A DNA stretch of 47,415 bases, taken from the NCBI GenBank assembly GCA_947586255.1, contig CANPXP010000022.1:1-47415 (forward strand), read 5' to 3'. This DNA comes from an uncultured Lachnospiraceae bacterium. Its GTDB lineage: Bacteria > Bacillota > Clostridia > Lachnospirales > Lachnospiraceae. Below the pieces are notes generated by a model. It was not told where the DNA came from. It saw only the letters and a program-made list of their open reading frames with translations, and ran no database searches. This document shows, one piece after another, positions 34,358 through 44,008 of this stretch. The stretch's first letter is position 1. The number at the start of each line of letters is the position of its first letter. A program made the position numbers and the translations under genes.

Positions 34358-36112
34358 CTATGCTGTCGGCAGCAGATACAGATACAGAATACTTGTTCCC
34401 AATTCCACACGGACAGCACCGAAATTCTGCTCCAGGTCAGGCAGCGGCGACAGAAGCGCCGTCCGCTCCGCGCCTGCCTCAGAACCCAGCGCCCGCAGCT
34501 CCTCCCGGCCGTAAGTATCCGGGTCCAGCACCCTGACAGGCTGTCTCACATAGCCGTAGAAATTCTCGGCATAAGGGCGTTTTTCGTCAGGATAGTAGCA
34601 GATCTTTTCATATCCGTTCTCGTTCAGATAATCGGCTATCCGTATACTGTCCTCCTGCAGCGCCACGCCTTCCGTAACCTGGTTGGTATACATGGGAAGC
34701 TGCACGCAGTTGAGCAGCCACAGGACCATAATCCCACCGATGCACAACGCCGCCAGCACCCTTTCTCCCGTCTGCCTCCTCTTTCGGTATATACACAACA
34801 GACCGGCCGTTCCGACAGCCAGGGCGGCCAGCAGAATCACATCCCCGTATAGCGGCGTGAACTTCCTGAGATTCTGAAGCAGCAGAAACACGTAACCGTC
34901 CATGACTGCCTGTCGAAGTCCGCCCCGCAGACCGAACACGTAACCGATCGTGCACACGACGCTTACAATGCCGAGCACCCAGGGCAGCTTAGTCCGCAGC
35001 GCGCCATCCCTCACTGCCCTCACAAAAAGCAGCAGAAGTATCGGCACAATCACTTGAAAATACCGGAACAGAAATTTGTGGGGCATGATAACGTTTCTCT
35101 CTTCCGTCAACACAATCATGACGACAATCTCCACCGCCAGAAGCAGTACGAAGCCGATGCAGAAATCGTTGAGCCACCGCCCCGGCCCGCTCAGCTTTCG
35201 CCGGTGCCACAGCAGGCTGCCCAGAGGGAGCAGCCCTGTATTGACGACAAAGCAAGCGAGATAGATGACAGTACAGCTGATGCCGCAAATCACCGTATCA
35301 CGGCTTATGGGAAAAAGCCTCGCGAACTGTGTCGCATAGTGATTGCTGCACTCCAGTCCGGCATTGACCCCGGTAATCCCCCAATAGACAAGCCCGAAAA
35401 ACAACAGATAAATAATGTCATATCCGGCCAGGAATCCCGCCGCTCTCCTGATCCGTCCGGTTCGGCCCGCATCCGCGCGGCTTCGTCCGCCGTCCAGAAC
35501 GGACAGCATGGTGCACAGATTAACCACAATCGGTATCAGGAACAGATAAGTCTTGGTAAAAAAGCTGAGTACGGCAAAGAGCGCGCTCATCCCGGTCAGC
35601 GCAAAGGATATCCTGTCCTCCTCCTGCCAGATCTCCACACTCCGGTACGTCAGATAGACGGCCCACAGGAAAAGCGGGTAGCTGAGCACCTCCTGCATGA
35701 TATAGGCGCTGTTAAACAGGCAGGGCAAAAACAGACTGACCGCGCCGAACCGGACGGCCTGCCTCCGATTTCCGAGCAGCCTGTCCGCCAGAAGCCAGAC
35801 CGGAAAAACAGAAGAGCACATCACGCACACGTTAAACAGCCGCATGACGTACAGAATCCTCTCCGGCGCATAGAAGTAATAGGCAACCGAGATGAGCATG
35901 GAATACAGAACACAGCTGTAATTCACCGGTATGCCACCGGCCATGAACCGCTTTTCATAATGAAAGCTCTTCGCCAAGGCCAAGTACAGCTCCTCATCCA
36001 CCCGGATATGCACGGTTGCGGTAAAGCACGAAACCAGTATCCCATACAGCACGACAGCCGCGAGATACAACAATATCATTTTATTGCGGTCTTTGGAAAG
36101 CACTTTTTTCAT
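34358..36112 (-). CDS. GT-C type membrane glycosyltransferase
   Basis: The protein has 584 aa, multi-spanning, with about eleven helices. The first outer loop has VDEELYLALAKSFHYEKRF, and its acidic pair fits the catalytic Asp/Glu of GT39/GT83-like enzymes that use polyprenyl-phosphate sugars. The C-terminal part (about 490-584) is a soluble extracellular domain. It would move a sugar from a lipid carrier to a polymer outside the cell, with the GT2 protein at 22.6 kb as a possible donor-maker. No clear promoter was seen in the 168-base gap before rubredoxin. Confidence 0.78.
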   Translation of the reverse strand: MKKVLSKDRNKMILLYLAAVVLYGILVSCFTATVHIRVDEELYLALAKSFHYEKRFMAGGIPVNYSCVLYSMLISVAYYFYAPERILYVMRLFNVCVMCSSVFPVWLLADRLLGNRRQAVRFGAVSLFLPCLFNSAYIMQEVLSYPLFLWAVYLTYRSVEIWQEEDRISFALTGMSALFAVLSFFTKTYLFLIPIVVNLCTMLSVLDGGRSRADAGRTGRIRRAAGFLAGYDIIYLLFFGLVYWGITGVNAGLECSNHYATQFARLFPISRDTVICGISCTVIYLACFVVNTGLLPLGSLLWHRRKLSGPGRWLNDFCIGFVLLLAVEIVVMIVLTEERNVIMPHKFLFRYFQVIVPILLLLFVRAVRDGALRTKLPWVLGIVSVVCTIGYVFGLRGGLRQAVMDGYVFLLLQNLRKFTPLYGDVILLAALAVGTAGLLCIYRKRRQTGERVLAALCIGGIMVLWLLNCVQLPMYTNQVTEGVALQEDSIRIADYLNENGYEKICYYPDEKRPYAENFYGYVRQPVRVLDPDTYGREELRALGSEAGAERTALLSPLPDLEQNFGAVRVELGTSILYLYLLPTA

Positions 36113-36198
36113 AATTCTGATTATATCATAAAATCGTCCTTCCGCAACCGACGAACCCCGTCCGACCGTGCGAACTTACAGAGAAGGAATAATTGCGA

Positions 36199-36227
36199 TT
36201 GTATTTCCGCGCGAAATATGGTACTAT
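36199..36227 (+). promoter_or_regulatory. Promoter of the rubredoxin gene
   Basis: TTGTAT (36199-36204) and TACTAT (36222-36227) are spaced by 17 bases. Confidence 0.6.
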
Positions 36228-36236
36228 AGTCCCAGC

Positions 36237-36251
36237 GAGACTGACAGTCTC
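36237..36251. promoter_or_regulatory. Palindrome at the rubredoxin transcription start
   Basis: GAGACT-gac-AGTCTC is a perfect inverted repeat with a three-base centre, 10 bases after the -10 box. It could be an operator or a 5' protective hairpin. Confidence 0.45.
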
Positions 36252-36280
36252 AAATACATGATCCGAAAGGAGTTTATACT

Positions 36281-36454
36281 ATGAAAAAGTATTTCTGTAA
36301 TCCCTGCGGCTACACATACGATCCCGAAAAGGGCGATCCTGAGCACGGCATCAAGCCTGGCACGGCGTTCGAGGATCTGCCGGACGACTGGGTCTGCCCC
36401 GTCTGCGGCATCAGCAAGGATATGTTCCAGCCCTGCATCGACAATTACAATTAG
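36281..36454 (+). CDS. Rubredoxin
   Basis: The protein has 57 aa. The two iron-binding knuckles are CNPCGYTYD (Cys6, Cys9) and CPVCGISKD (Cys39, Cys42), with the usual DPEKGDP and LPDDWVCP segments. It carries single electrons in the cytoplasm of anaerobes, often to rubrerythrin or superoxide reductase for oxygen defence. A third Cys near the C-terminus (Cys52) is unusual. AAAGGAG lies eight bases before the ATG. It is a single-gene unit with its own promoter and terminator. Confidence 0.97.
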   Translation: MKKYFCNPCGYTYDPEKGDPEHGIKPGTAFEDLPDDWVCPVCGISKDMFQPCIDNYN

Positions 36455-36473
36455 ACAGAATCATTGCAAAAGT

Positions 36474-36499
36474 CCCCGGCGCTGCGCGCCGGGGCTTTT
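36474..36499 (+). terminator. Intrinsic terminator of rubredoxin, usable on both strands
   Basis: CCCCGGCG and CGCCGGGG form an 8-bp stem with a 5-base loop, followed by CTTTT. The minus strand has ACTTTT after the same stem, so it also serves the solute-binding gene that converges on it. Confidence 0.85.
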
Positions 36500-36580
36500 C
36501 ACATCTTATACCAAACTTTTCATACTCTTTCTGTTGTTTTCTACAGTTTTCTTTAGCATTTGTACATACCACACAGGCTC

Positions 36581-38002
36581 TCACTCATGAAGCGTACTGT
36601 TTTTGCGTCCTTCAGATATCGCTGTATTTAATTTTTCCTGCAAATTACCTGCGCATTCTTCAGGAGTAACGGCAAAATTACCGTCTGCATCTTTGATCAT
36701 AAGCAGCGCTATTTCCTTGTAAAATACATTCCTGACAGAATTTTCACTTCCCTGCCAGTTTGGAAGATTATGTGTATAATCAACTGAATTTACGGCATTC
36801 TGCGAGAACGCCTCCAAAAGCAAAATATCATCTTTATATTTTTCCATGACTTTTTTGCTTACAGGGATGCTTCCGGCGGAACATTCAAGCCATTTATCGG
36901 TTTCATAGAAATATCTTATGAAATCCTTCGCTATTTCTATTTTTTCGCTGTCGCCGTTGTCGAAAATCTCAAATCCCTCGTTAAAAATCGTGCAGTGATT
37001 ACCGGGGTAATTGACAAAGCCGTATTTTTTAAAAGTATTTGTCTCCTCATTGTAATCTTCTATGACTCTGCTGTACGTCGAACTTCCCAGATTAAAGTTA
37101 TAAAAAGCAAGCTCGTCCATTTTGAATTTGCTGCTGTTATCGGACATTGTCTTGTAATACGGGACAGGCAGATACCAGCCTGCATCCACACCGTTCTGAA
37201 GCCACCTGAGAGCGGAAATAACATCGGGATTATCAGCAAAATCAAAATGATTGCTGCTGTCAAACAGATCGCCGCCGAAAGCGCGAAGCATCGTCATGAT
37301 ATGTGTATCGCCCTGATTATCTTTTGCGTACATCATCATAGGGACTCGTCCTTTGCCTTCTTTGGCAAATCCGTCCGCAAGCGTATTCAGTATTTTTGTC
37401 CAGTCCTCAATGCTCCAGTTTGAAATCACCGCGCCCTCGTCAATATATTCGCTCAAACCGTACTTTTCAAGCATTTCCCTGTTATATATGAGAATGTTCT
37501 CTGAGCTCATATAGGGCAGCATATAGAGCTTATTATCAAATCGTCCCTGTTCCAGGTAAGCGGGAGAGATATCCTCTTTCATTTCCGGCGTAAGGACGTC
37601 GTCTATCGGAACGACTTTTCCTGTATGGATAAACGAGCTCATATTGAAAAATCCGTCATATAATATATCGGCCGCATCGCTTTTACCGAAAGAATTTGTG
37701 ATTGCTTTCGTTTCCTCGCCGCCTTCAAATTCTACGACTTTTATTTTCACTTTTTTGTCATACTGCGCTGTAAAATCTTCGCTTGCGAGTTCCAGAAGGG
37801 TACGGACATTTTTTATATTTTCATTGGAAATACAATTCATAGTACTGGTATGAGGCACTTTGATAATAATTTCTTTTTCCGGTTCTTTTTGTCCGGCACA
37901 GCCGGAAAGGCAGAATGACACCGCTATGATGATCTGCAATAAAAATGCAGCAATTCCTTTTTTCATTTTTCCGGTCTTCTTATTGAACGTTATGTTTTTC
38001 AC
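36581..38002 (-). CDS. Extracellular solute-binding lipoprotein (family 1)
   Basis: The protein has 473 aa. A lipoprotein signal ends in CLSGC (Cys35), so it is held on the outer membrane face. The mature part resembles family 1 sugar-binding proteins: NREMLEKYG, SIEDWTKILNTL, an FGGDLFD loop, and a C-terminal region with KWLECSAGSIPVSKKV. No ABC permease or ATPase gene is near. Its start lies inside the end of the histidine kinase gene. GTG 38002 has GGAGG nine bases before it; ATG 37966 is an alternative with a weaker site and a shorter signal. Codons are more AT-rich than in neighbours. A role in delivering ligand to the kinase is inferred. Confidence 0.85.
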   Translation of the reverse strand: MKNITFNKKTGKMKKGIAAFLLQIIIAVSFCLSGCAGQKEPEKEIIIKVPHTSTMNCISNENIKNVRTLLELASEDFTAQYDKKVKIKVVEFEGGEETKAITNSFGKSDAADILYDGFFNMSSFIHTGKVVPIDDVLTPEMKEDISPAYLEQGRFDNKLYMLPYMSSENILIYNREMLEKYGLSEYIDEGAVISNWSIEDWTKILNTLADGFAKEGKGRVPMMMYAKDNQGDTHIMTMLRAFGGDLFDSSNHFDFADNPDVISALRWLQNGVDAGWYLPVPYYKTMSDNSSKFKMDELAFYNFNLGSSTYSRVIEDYNEETNTFKKYGFVNYPGNHCTIFNEGFEIFDNGDSEKIEIAKDFIRYFYETDKWLECSAGSIPVSKKVMEKYKDDILLLEAFSQNAVNSVDYTHNLPNWQGSENSVRNVFYKEIALLMIKDADGNFAVTPEECAGNLQEKLNTAISEGRKNSTLHE

Positions 38003-40190
38003 GATCAATTTCCTCCATTTTACGCAGCAGGGTATTGATATCTATCGGCTTTGTTAAAAAGTCGTTCATTCCGCTGCCCAAAGCCTTGTCTCTGTCCTCC
38101 TGAAAACTGTTTGCGGTGCAGGCGAATATGGTAACCGTTTTGGCATCTTCACGGTCAAGTTCCCTGATCCTTGCCGACGCCTCACAGCCGTCCAGGACAG
38201 GCATACGCATATCCATAAGGATTATTTTGAACTCGTTTATCTCTGATCCCTCAAAGATCTCCACAGCCTCCTGACCGTTCTGCGCGTGTACAGGGACAAA
38301 TCCGAACTGGCTCAGTATCTCCATCAGTATTTCCGCATTCAGTTCGTTATCTTCAGCGACAAGAATTTTCGTTGCCCTGACGCCGTTATCGGAATGATCA
38401 TCCGGTTTTTCAGCTTCCTCCGCATTTATCTTCAGATAGTCAGGAATTTCACAAATTTCAGCAGGAATTTCAACCGTAAACGTACTGCCTTTGTTTAATT
38501 CGCTCTCTACGCTTATCTCTCCTCCCATTGCATTTACAAGCAGCTTGCTGATAGCCATCCCCAGTCCTGTACCTTTGGTGGAGTTGGAGATGCTGCTGCG
38601 ATCCTGGGTAAATTTATTAAATATTTCATTCAGAAATTCCTTACTCATTCCACAGCCTGTATCCTCACAGACGAACGTAGTCATAACGTGATTTTCGTCA
38701 ATCATGCTTTGATTTACCGAAAATGTTATCGTCCCTCCCGCGGGAGTAAATTTTGCCGCGTTGCCGACAATGTTCATAAGCACTTGTTTCATATGTACCT
38801 CATCACACCGTATACACGGGACTGTTATATGGATATCTTTTATAAATGCAACTCCGCGCCCTGTGATATTATCATACTGCATGGAATAAACAGACTCTGA
38901 CATTGTTTCGACCAACATCGGGGCACGGGTAATTTCCGCTTTTCCCGCCTGAAGTTTGGATATATCCAGCACATCGTTTATGAGCGCAAGCAGATATTCC
39001 GCCGTATTCTGTGATTTCTTCAGCCACTCTTTGATCTGAAGATGTTTCTCCGGCGTATCAATGGCATTCATCATCAGGTAATTTAATCCGACAATACCAT
39101 TCAACGGCGTGCGGATCTCATGGCTCATATTGGACAAAAATTCGCTTTGTGCCTTCTCCTGAGCGTGGGCTATCTGCGTTTTTCTCTGCATAATAAGGGT
39201 CAATACGAACGCAATGATGATGACAATGATCGCAGCGCTCATTGCCGCAATGATAAGCATAACAAATAATTTTGTCTGGTCTTTCACTACCTTATCGTTT
39301 ACCGACATGATAAAATACCAGTCGACGCTGCTGCTGTTTAACGGAGCGCAGTAGTTCAGTTCACGGACGCCGTTTTTTTCCATATAGAACCAAAACTCTT
39401 CGTCTGCAAGCATTTTTTCCTGCACCTCGGAGGAGATGAGGTTAGATCTGTCGCAGCGTTTCACGATATCAAACAAATTATCGGAAACAGAACTTGCCGC
39501 ATCTTTTCTGTCCACAATATATTCGCCTTTTTTATCGACTACCGAACTGTAGCCCTGTGTATTGCCTGATTCATCGACATAATTTTCAATGACAAGACCG
39601 TCCACAATAGAAGACCTCCTGCAGACTCCTATCACGGCATAAACCTCTTTGTGATCTTCGCCTATTTTGATGCCGGATAGTACTTCATCTTTGGGATTGT
39701 CCTGCAATCTATAGCCGTAAATTACAACTTTATCGGAACCCATTACAGGAAGCGAATCATAAGCGATGACTTTGTAACTGTCAGTATCCGCGAACAGATC
39801 CATATACGGGTAATAATCCGGATCTTCGCTGCCTTTTCTGTAAGTAATATCGGTATAATAGGAACCGTCTTCCATCAGCAGATAGACTTTATCGAATGTT
39901 GATTCATACGCTTCCAGTCCCAGATATTCGTTTATTTGGCTTACCGTTTTCAGTTCCTGACAGTTTCGTTTCAGTCTTTCGCCTATGCGCTGCTGGTTTT
40001 TCCAATTATATTCAATAAACATAGTAATGGTATTACGATCATGCACGGCAACTTCCCTGATGTTGTCGACCGCCGTATCTTCGAGGATATTTCCTGTCAC
40101 AATGGAATATACGTATATCGCCAAAAATAATACGATTATGATAAAAAAAATGAATAACGCATAGAAAGATTTGCTTTTTAGTCGTCTCAT
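37980..40190 (-). CDS. Hybrid sensor histidine kinase with extracellular sensor and receiver domain
   Basis: The protein has 736 aa. Membrane helices at about 11-31 and 306-332 enclose a Cache-like extracellular sensor. The cytoplasmic part has HisKA with the phospho-acceptor His357 (SHEIRTPLNG), an ATPase with N, G1 and G2 boxes (NIVGNAAKFTP, DTGCGM, GTGLGMAI), and a receiver (about 607-730) with Asp660 and the conserved Lys near 714. No DNA-binding domain or separate regulator is in the window, so its output partner is elsewhere. The gene overlaps the lipoprotein gene by 23 bases. Base use is AT-rich like that gene and unlike the flanks. No clear promoter was found; it may rely on readthrough past the ppdK terminator. 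Confidence 0.92.
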   Translation of the reverse strand: MRRLKSKSFYALFIFFIIIVLFLAIYVYSIVTGNILEDTAVDNIREVAVHDRNTITMFIEYNWKNQQRIGERLKRNCQELKTVSQINEYLGLEAYESTFDKVYLLMEDGSYYTDITYRKGSEDPDYYPYMDLFADTDSYKVIAYDSLPVMGSDKVVIYGYRLQDNPKDEVLSGIKIGEDHKEVYAVIGVCRRSSIVDGLVIENYVDESGNTQGYSSVVDKKGEYIVDRKDAASSVSDNLFDIVKRCDRSNLISSEVQEKMLADEEFWFYMEKNGVRELNYCAPLNSSSVDWYFIMSVNDKVVKDQTKLFVMLIIAAMSAAIIVIIIAFVLTLIMQRKTQIAHAQEKAQSEFLSNMSHEIRTPLNGIVGLNYLMMNAIDTPEKHLQIKEWLKKSQNTAEYLLALINDVLDISKLQAGKAEITRAPMLVETMSESVYSMQYDNITGRGVAFIKDIHITVPCIRCDEVHMKQVLMNIVGNAAKFTPAGGTITFSVNQSMIDENHVMTTFVCEDTGCGMSKEFLNEIFNKFTQDRSSISNSTKGTGLGMAISKLLVNAMGGEISVESELNKGSTFTVEIPAEICEIPDYLKINAEEAEKPDDHSDNGVRATKILVAEDNELNAEILMEILSQFGFVPVHAQNGQEAVEIFEGSEINEFKIILMDMRMPVLDGCEASARIRELDREDAKTVTIFACTANSFQEDRDKALGSGMNDFLTKPIDINTLLRKMEEIDREKHNVQ

Positions 40191-40228
40191 AAATTCACAG
40201 CTTTCTCATAAGTATCTTAAACAGTGTG

Positions 40229-40261
40229 AAAAAGGGGCCCACCAGTCACCCGGTGAACCCC
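40229..40261 (-). terminator. Intrinsic terminator of ppdK
   Basis: On the minus strand GGGGTTCACC and GGTGGGCCCC form a 10-bp stem (two G-U pairs) with an 8-base loop, followed by five T. Confidence 0.8.
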
Positions 40262-40272
40262 GCCACTGAAAC

Positions 40273-42894
40273 TCATTTCTCCTTGATTGCCGCCTGTGCT
40301 GCCGCCAGTCTCGCAATCGGCACGCGGTACGGTGAGCAGGATACATAGGTCAGCCCTACCTTGTGGCAGAACTCCACAGAGGACGGATCGCCACCGTGCT
40401 CGCCGCAGATACCCAGCTTGATGTCGGGTCTCACGGAACGGCCTTTCTCGGCAGCCATCTGTACGAGCTGTCCCACGCCGCTCTGGTCGAGTCTTGCGAA
40501 AGGATCGGACTCGTAGATTTTATTCTTATAATAATCGCCCAGGAACTTGCCCGCGTCGTCACGGGAGAAACCGAAGGTCATCTGCGTCAGATCATTCGTT
40601 CCGAAGGAGAAGAACTCGGCCTCCTCAGCGATCTCGTTTGCCAGAAGCGCCGCTCTCGGAATCTCGATCATCGTGCCGATGTGGTACTGAATATCGGAAT
40701 TTTTCTCCTTCTTGACCTGCTCCGCCGTCTCCACCACAACGTCCTTGACGAATTTCAGCTCTTTCTTCTCGCCGACCAACGGAATCATGATCTCGGGTAC
40801 AATGTCGTAGCCCTTCTCGGCCTTCACCTCGATAGCCGCCTCCATGACCGCTCTCGTCTGCATTCTCGCGATCTCGGGATAGGTGACGGCCAGACGGCAG
40901 CCTCTGTGTCCCATCATCGGGTTGAACTCGTGCAGGGAATCGCAGATCTCCTGCACTTCCTCGGCGGTCATCATCATCTCAACCGCCAGATCGTCGATAT
41001 CGTTCTTATCCGTAGGCACGAACTCATGCAGCGGCGGATCGAGGAAACGGATCGTGACCGGTCTGCCCTCCATCACTTCATAGAGCGCCTTGAAGTCGCC
41101 CTTCTGGAACGGGATCAGCGCATTTAACGCCTTCTCTCTCTGCTCCACGGTTCTGGAGAGGATCATCTGCCGGATCTTCGGAATTCTGTCAGGCTCGAAG
41201 AACATGTGCTCTGTACGGCACAGACCGATGCCCTCCGCGCCATACTTTACGGCGTTCGCCGCGTCGGCGGGCGTGTCAGCGTTGGTGCGCACCTGCAGCT
41301 TGCGGTACTGATCCGCCCAGTCCATGATACGGCCGAAATTGCCGCTCACGGAAGCCTCTACGGTCTTGATGTCGCCTTTATAGATCTTACCCGTGGAGCC
41401 GTCCAGTGAGATGTAGTCTCCCTCATGGAACTCCTCTCCGCCGAGCTCAAATACCTTATCCAATTCGTTGATCGCGATCTCACCGCAGCCGGACACGCAG
41501 GCCGTACCCATGCCGCGTGCCACAACCGCCGCGTGGGACGTCATACCGCCGCGGACCGTCAGGATACCCTCGGCCGCGTGCATGCCCTCAATGTCCTCAG
41601 GTGACGTCTCGAGACGGACGAGAACGACTCTCTCTCCTCTCTCGTGGGCTGCCTTGGCCTCCTCTGCGGTAAAGTATACTTTGCCCGCCGCAGCACCCGG
41701 CGATGCGGGAAGCGCCTGTCCGATCACCTGTCCCGCCTTCAGCGCATCGGGATCAAAGGTCGGGTGAAGCAGCTGATCCAGAGACTTCGCCTCGATGCGA
41801 AGCACCGCCTCCTCGGGCGTGATCTTGCCTTCATCTACGAGATCGCACGCAATCTGAATCGCGGCAGGCGCGGTTCTCTTGCCGTTGCGCGTCTGTAAGA
41901 AGAACAGCTTGCCCTCCTCGATGGTGAACTCCATATCCTGCATGTCGCGGTAGTGGTCTTCCAGCTTGTTCGCGATCTCCATGAACTGTTTGTAGCACTC
42001 CGGCAGATCCTGCTCCAGCTTGGTGATAGGCTGGGGCGTGCGGATACCCGCCACCACGTCCTCACCCTGAGCGTTGATCAAATACTCGCCGTAGATGCCT
42101 TTCGCACCGGTGGACGGGTTTCTCGTGAAAGCGACGCCCGTGCCGGAGGTATCGCCCATGTTGCCGAATACCATAGCCTGCACATTGACCGCCGTACCCC
42201 AGTCGCCCGGAATGTCGTTCATTCTTCTATATACAATAGCTCTCTCGTTGTCCCAAGAGCGGAACACCGCCTTGACGGCCTCCATCAGCTGTACCTTCGG
42301 CTCCTGCGGGAACTCCTCGCCCTTGTTGTCCTTGTAAATCTGCTTGAATCTGACAATGATCTCCTTCAGATCGTCCGCCGTGAGCTCCGTGTCATACTTG
42401 ACGCCCTTGGCTTCCTTAATCTCGTCCAATATTCTCTCAAAATAAGACTTGGGAATCTCCATAACGACGTCGGAGAACATCTGGATAAATCTTCTGTAGG
42501 AATCGTAAGCGAATCTCGGATTGCCTGTCTTCTTCGCGAACCCTTCCACGGCCACGTCGTTCAGCCCGAGATTTAAAATTGTGTCCATCATGCCCGGCAT
42601 GGACGCCCGCGCGCCGGAGCGGACCGATACGAGAAGCGGATTCTCGGTATCGCCGAACTTCTTGCCCTGCTTCTTCTCCAGACCCGCCAGCGCATCGAAG
42701 ATCTGCGCCTGAATCTCGTCCGCGATCTGTCTGCCATTGTTGTAGTAATCTGTGCAGGCCTCAGTGGTAACCGTAAAGCCCTGCGGGATAGGCAGCCCCA
42801 GATTCGTCATCTCGGCAAGGTTCGCGCCCTTGCCGCCGAGAAGATTTCTCATGTCGGCATTGCCTTCCTCAAATAAGTACACCCATTTCGCCAT
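40273..42894 (-). CDS. ppdK: Pyruvate, phosphate dikinase
   Basis: The protein has 873 aa, full length. PPDK interconverts pyruvate, ATP and phosphate with phosphoenolpyruvate, AMP and pyrophosphate. In anaerobes it often runs in the glycolytic direction to gain energy from pyrophosphate. The N-terminal nucleotide domain has LLGGKGANLAEM. The phospho-His swivel domain has GGMTSHAAVVARGMG. The C-terminal PEP/pyruvate barrel has SFGTNDLTQM and GICGEHGGDP. It is a single-gene unit with its own terminator. In the 114-base upstream gap TAAAAT is a possible -10 box, but no good -35 box is seen. Confidence 0.98.
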   Translation of the reverse strand: MAKWVYLFEEGNADMRNLLGGKGANLAEMTNLGLPIPQGFTVTTEACTDYYNNGRQIADEIQAQIFDALAGLEKKQGKKFGDTENPLLVSVRSGARASMPGMMDTILNLGLNDVAVEGFAKKTGNPRFAYDSYRRFIQMFSDVVMEIPKSYFERILDEIKEAKGVKYDTELTADDLKEIIVRFKQIYKDNKGEEFPQEPKVQLMEAVKAVFRSWDNERAIVYRRMNDIPGDWGTAVNVQAMVFGNMGDTSGTGVAFTRNPSTGAKGIYGEYLINAQGEDVVAGIRTPQPITKLEQDLPECYKQFMEIANKLEDHYRDMQDMEFTIEEGKLFFLQTRNGKRTAPAAIQIACDLVDEGKITPEEAVLRIEAKSLDQLLHPTFDPDALKAGQVIGQALPASPGAAAGKVYFTAEEAKAAHERGERVVLVRLETSPEDIEGMHAAEGILTVRGGMTSHAAVVARGMGTACVSGCGEIAINELDKVFELGGEEFHEGDYISLDGSTGKIYKGDIKTVEASVSGNFGRIMDWADQYRKLQVRTNADTPADAANAVKYGAEGIGLCRTEHMFFEPDRIPKIRQMILSRTVEQREKALNALIPFQKGDFKALYEVMEGRPVTIRFLDPPLHEFVPTDKNDIDDLAVEMMMTAEEVQEICDSLHEFNPMMGHRGCRLAVTYPEIARMQTRAVMEAAIEVKAEKGYDIVPEIMIPLVGEKKELKFVKDVVVETAEQVKKEKNSDIQYHIGTMIEIPRAALLANEIAEEAEFFSFGTNDLTQMTFGFSRDDAGKFLGDYYKNKIYESDPFARLDQSGVGQLVQMAAEKGRSVRPDIKLGICGEHGGDPSSVEFCHKVGLTYVSCSPYRVPIARLAAAQAAIKEK

Positions 42895-43008
42895 AGTTTT
42901 CGCCCTCTCTTTTCCCTTAAACTAGTGGTGTGCAGTTCACTGCTTACCTGAACATTTTACCATATAATTGAAAATTTATCACTTCTTTTTTTGCAATTAC
43001 GGTGTAAA

Positions 43009-43833
43009 TTATGGAATAAAACTCTCAAAAATGAAGATATCGAACTCTGGGCGCAGTCTTTCCAGCTCCTCGCGGCTTCTGACCGTCCACGCCGCGGCGG
43101 GTTTTCGGTACAGTTTTCTGCAGATTTTCCGCCCCGGCTCCTCCCGGAATTCATGATTGTAGGCGATGAAATCCGGCTTCGCCAGAAAGTTGAACAGAAG
43201 ATGTGTCATAAAAAAGGAAAAGACATTGCGAAACTCGCCGTCCCTGCGGAAATTCGTGGCAAGCTGCCCCCTGACAACCTCGTTGTGATGCCTTCTGAAC
43301 CACAGAAGGACAATCGGATTGAAGGACTCGATGCAGTAGGCGCCGCCATAAGCCCTGAGGATCCTGTCAATCACCTCACAGCCCGAGACGTCCGTCGTCT
43401 CGCACTTGATCTCCACGATCAGCGGCACGCGGCCCCGGACCATGAGCAGCACGTCCTCCAGCTTCGGGATGCGCTCCGCAGATACGCCCAGCGTGAACCG
43501 CCGCAACTCCTCATAAGTGTAATCCTCTATCTCACCGCCTGCCTGCGCGCCGCACATCCGCGCCGGCTTCGCATCGTGAAAAACGACGGGAATGCCGTCT
43601 CTCGTCACATGCACGTCCAGCTCGATCCCATAACTCGCCTCCACGGCTCTCTCAAAGGCCGGCATGGAATTTTCCGGCGCGGCGCCCGCGTTGTCATGAA
43701 GGCCTCTGTGCGCAAAATATTTCTTTTTGAGCAGACTGATATCCGGCCGCTTCGTCATGCGCGGCATGAGCGCCAGCAGATACAGCGCGCAGGGTGCGGT
43801 TACCATTTCCGTCAGTCGTTTCAGTTTTTTCAT
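43009..43833 (-). CDS. Glycerophosphodiester phosphodiesterase family protein
   Basis: The protein has 274 aa. A short hydrophobic stretch lies at 11-24, so it may be membrane-attached. GDPD residues are all present: AHRG (H42, R43), PENS (E54, N55), ELDVH (E71, D73) and HD (86-87). It would split glycerophosphodiesters into an alcohol and glycerol 3-phosphate. I chose the ATG at 43833, after GAGGTG; the frame is open 21 codons further but with an Arg-rich, unlikely N-terminus. It is a second GDPD in the window, unlinked to the PAP2 fusion. Confidence 0.9.
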   Translation of the reverse strand: MKKLKRLTEMVTAPCALYLLALMPRMTKRPDISLLKKKYFAHRGLHDNAGAAPENSMPAFERAVEASYGIELDVHVTRDGIPVVFHDAKPARMCGAQAGGEIEDYTYEELRRFTLGVSAERIPKLEDVLLMVRGRVPLIVEIKCETTDVSGCEVIDRILRAYGGAYCIESFNPIVLLWFRRHHNEVVRGQLATNFRRDGEFRNVFSFFMTHLLFNFLAKPDFIAYNHEFREEPGRKICRKLYRKPAAAWTVRSREELERLRPEFDIFIFESFIP

Positions 43834-43905
43834 GTGTCCACCTCTGCCGTCGTTTCCCCGAAAGGCGTGCGGCGCCCTCCTGTCGGCTCCGCACATATAT
43901 TATAT

Positions 43906-43933
43906 AGTATAGCCGACTGTGCGAAAACTTCAA
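43906..43933 (-). promoter_or_regulatory. Promoter of the GDPD gene
   Basis: On the minus strand TTGAAG (43933-43928) and TATACT (43911-43906) are spaced by 16 bases; a second overlapping TATAAT-like box follows in the AT run. Confidence 0.6.
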
Positions 43934-44008
43934 GTGTCGATTCACGGCGGCGGCGCGTGTTTCCTGCTGAGACTGCCCCTGTCGTTCATCCGCGCTTGAT
44001 CCCATCAC

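Noticed and set aside
42895-43008. Promoter for ppdK
   Set aside because: TAAAAT is present, but no acceptable -35 box lies at 16-18 bases, so I did not list it.
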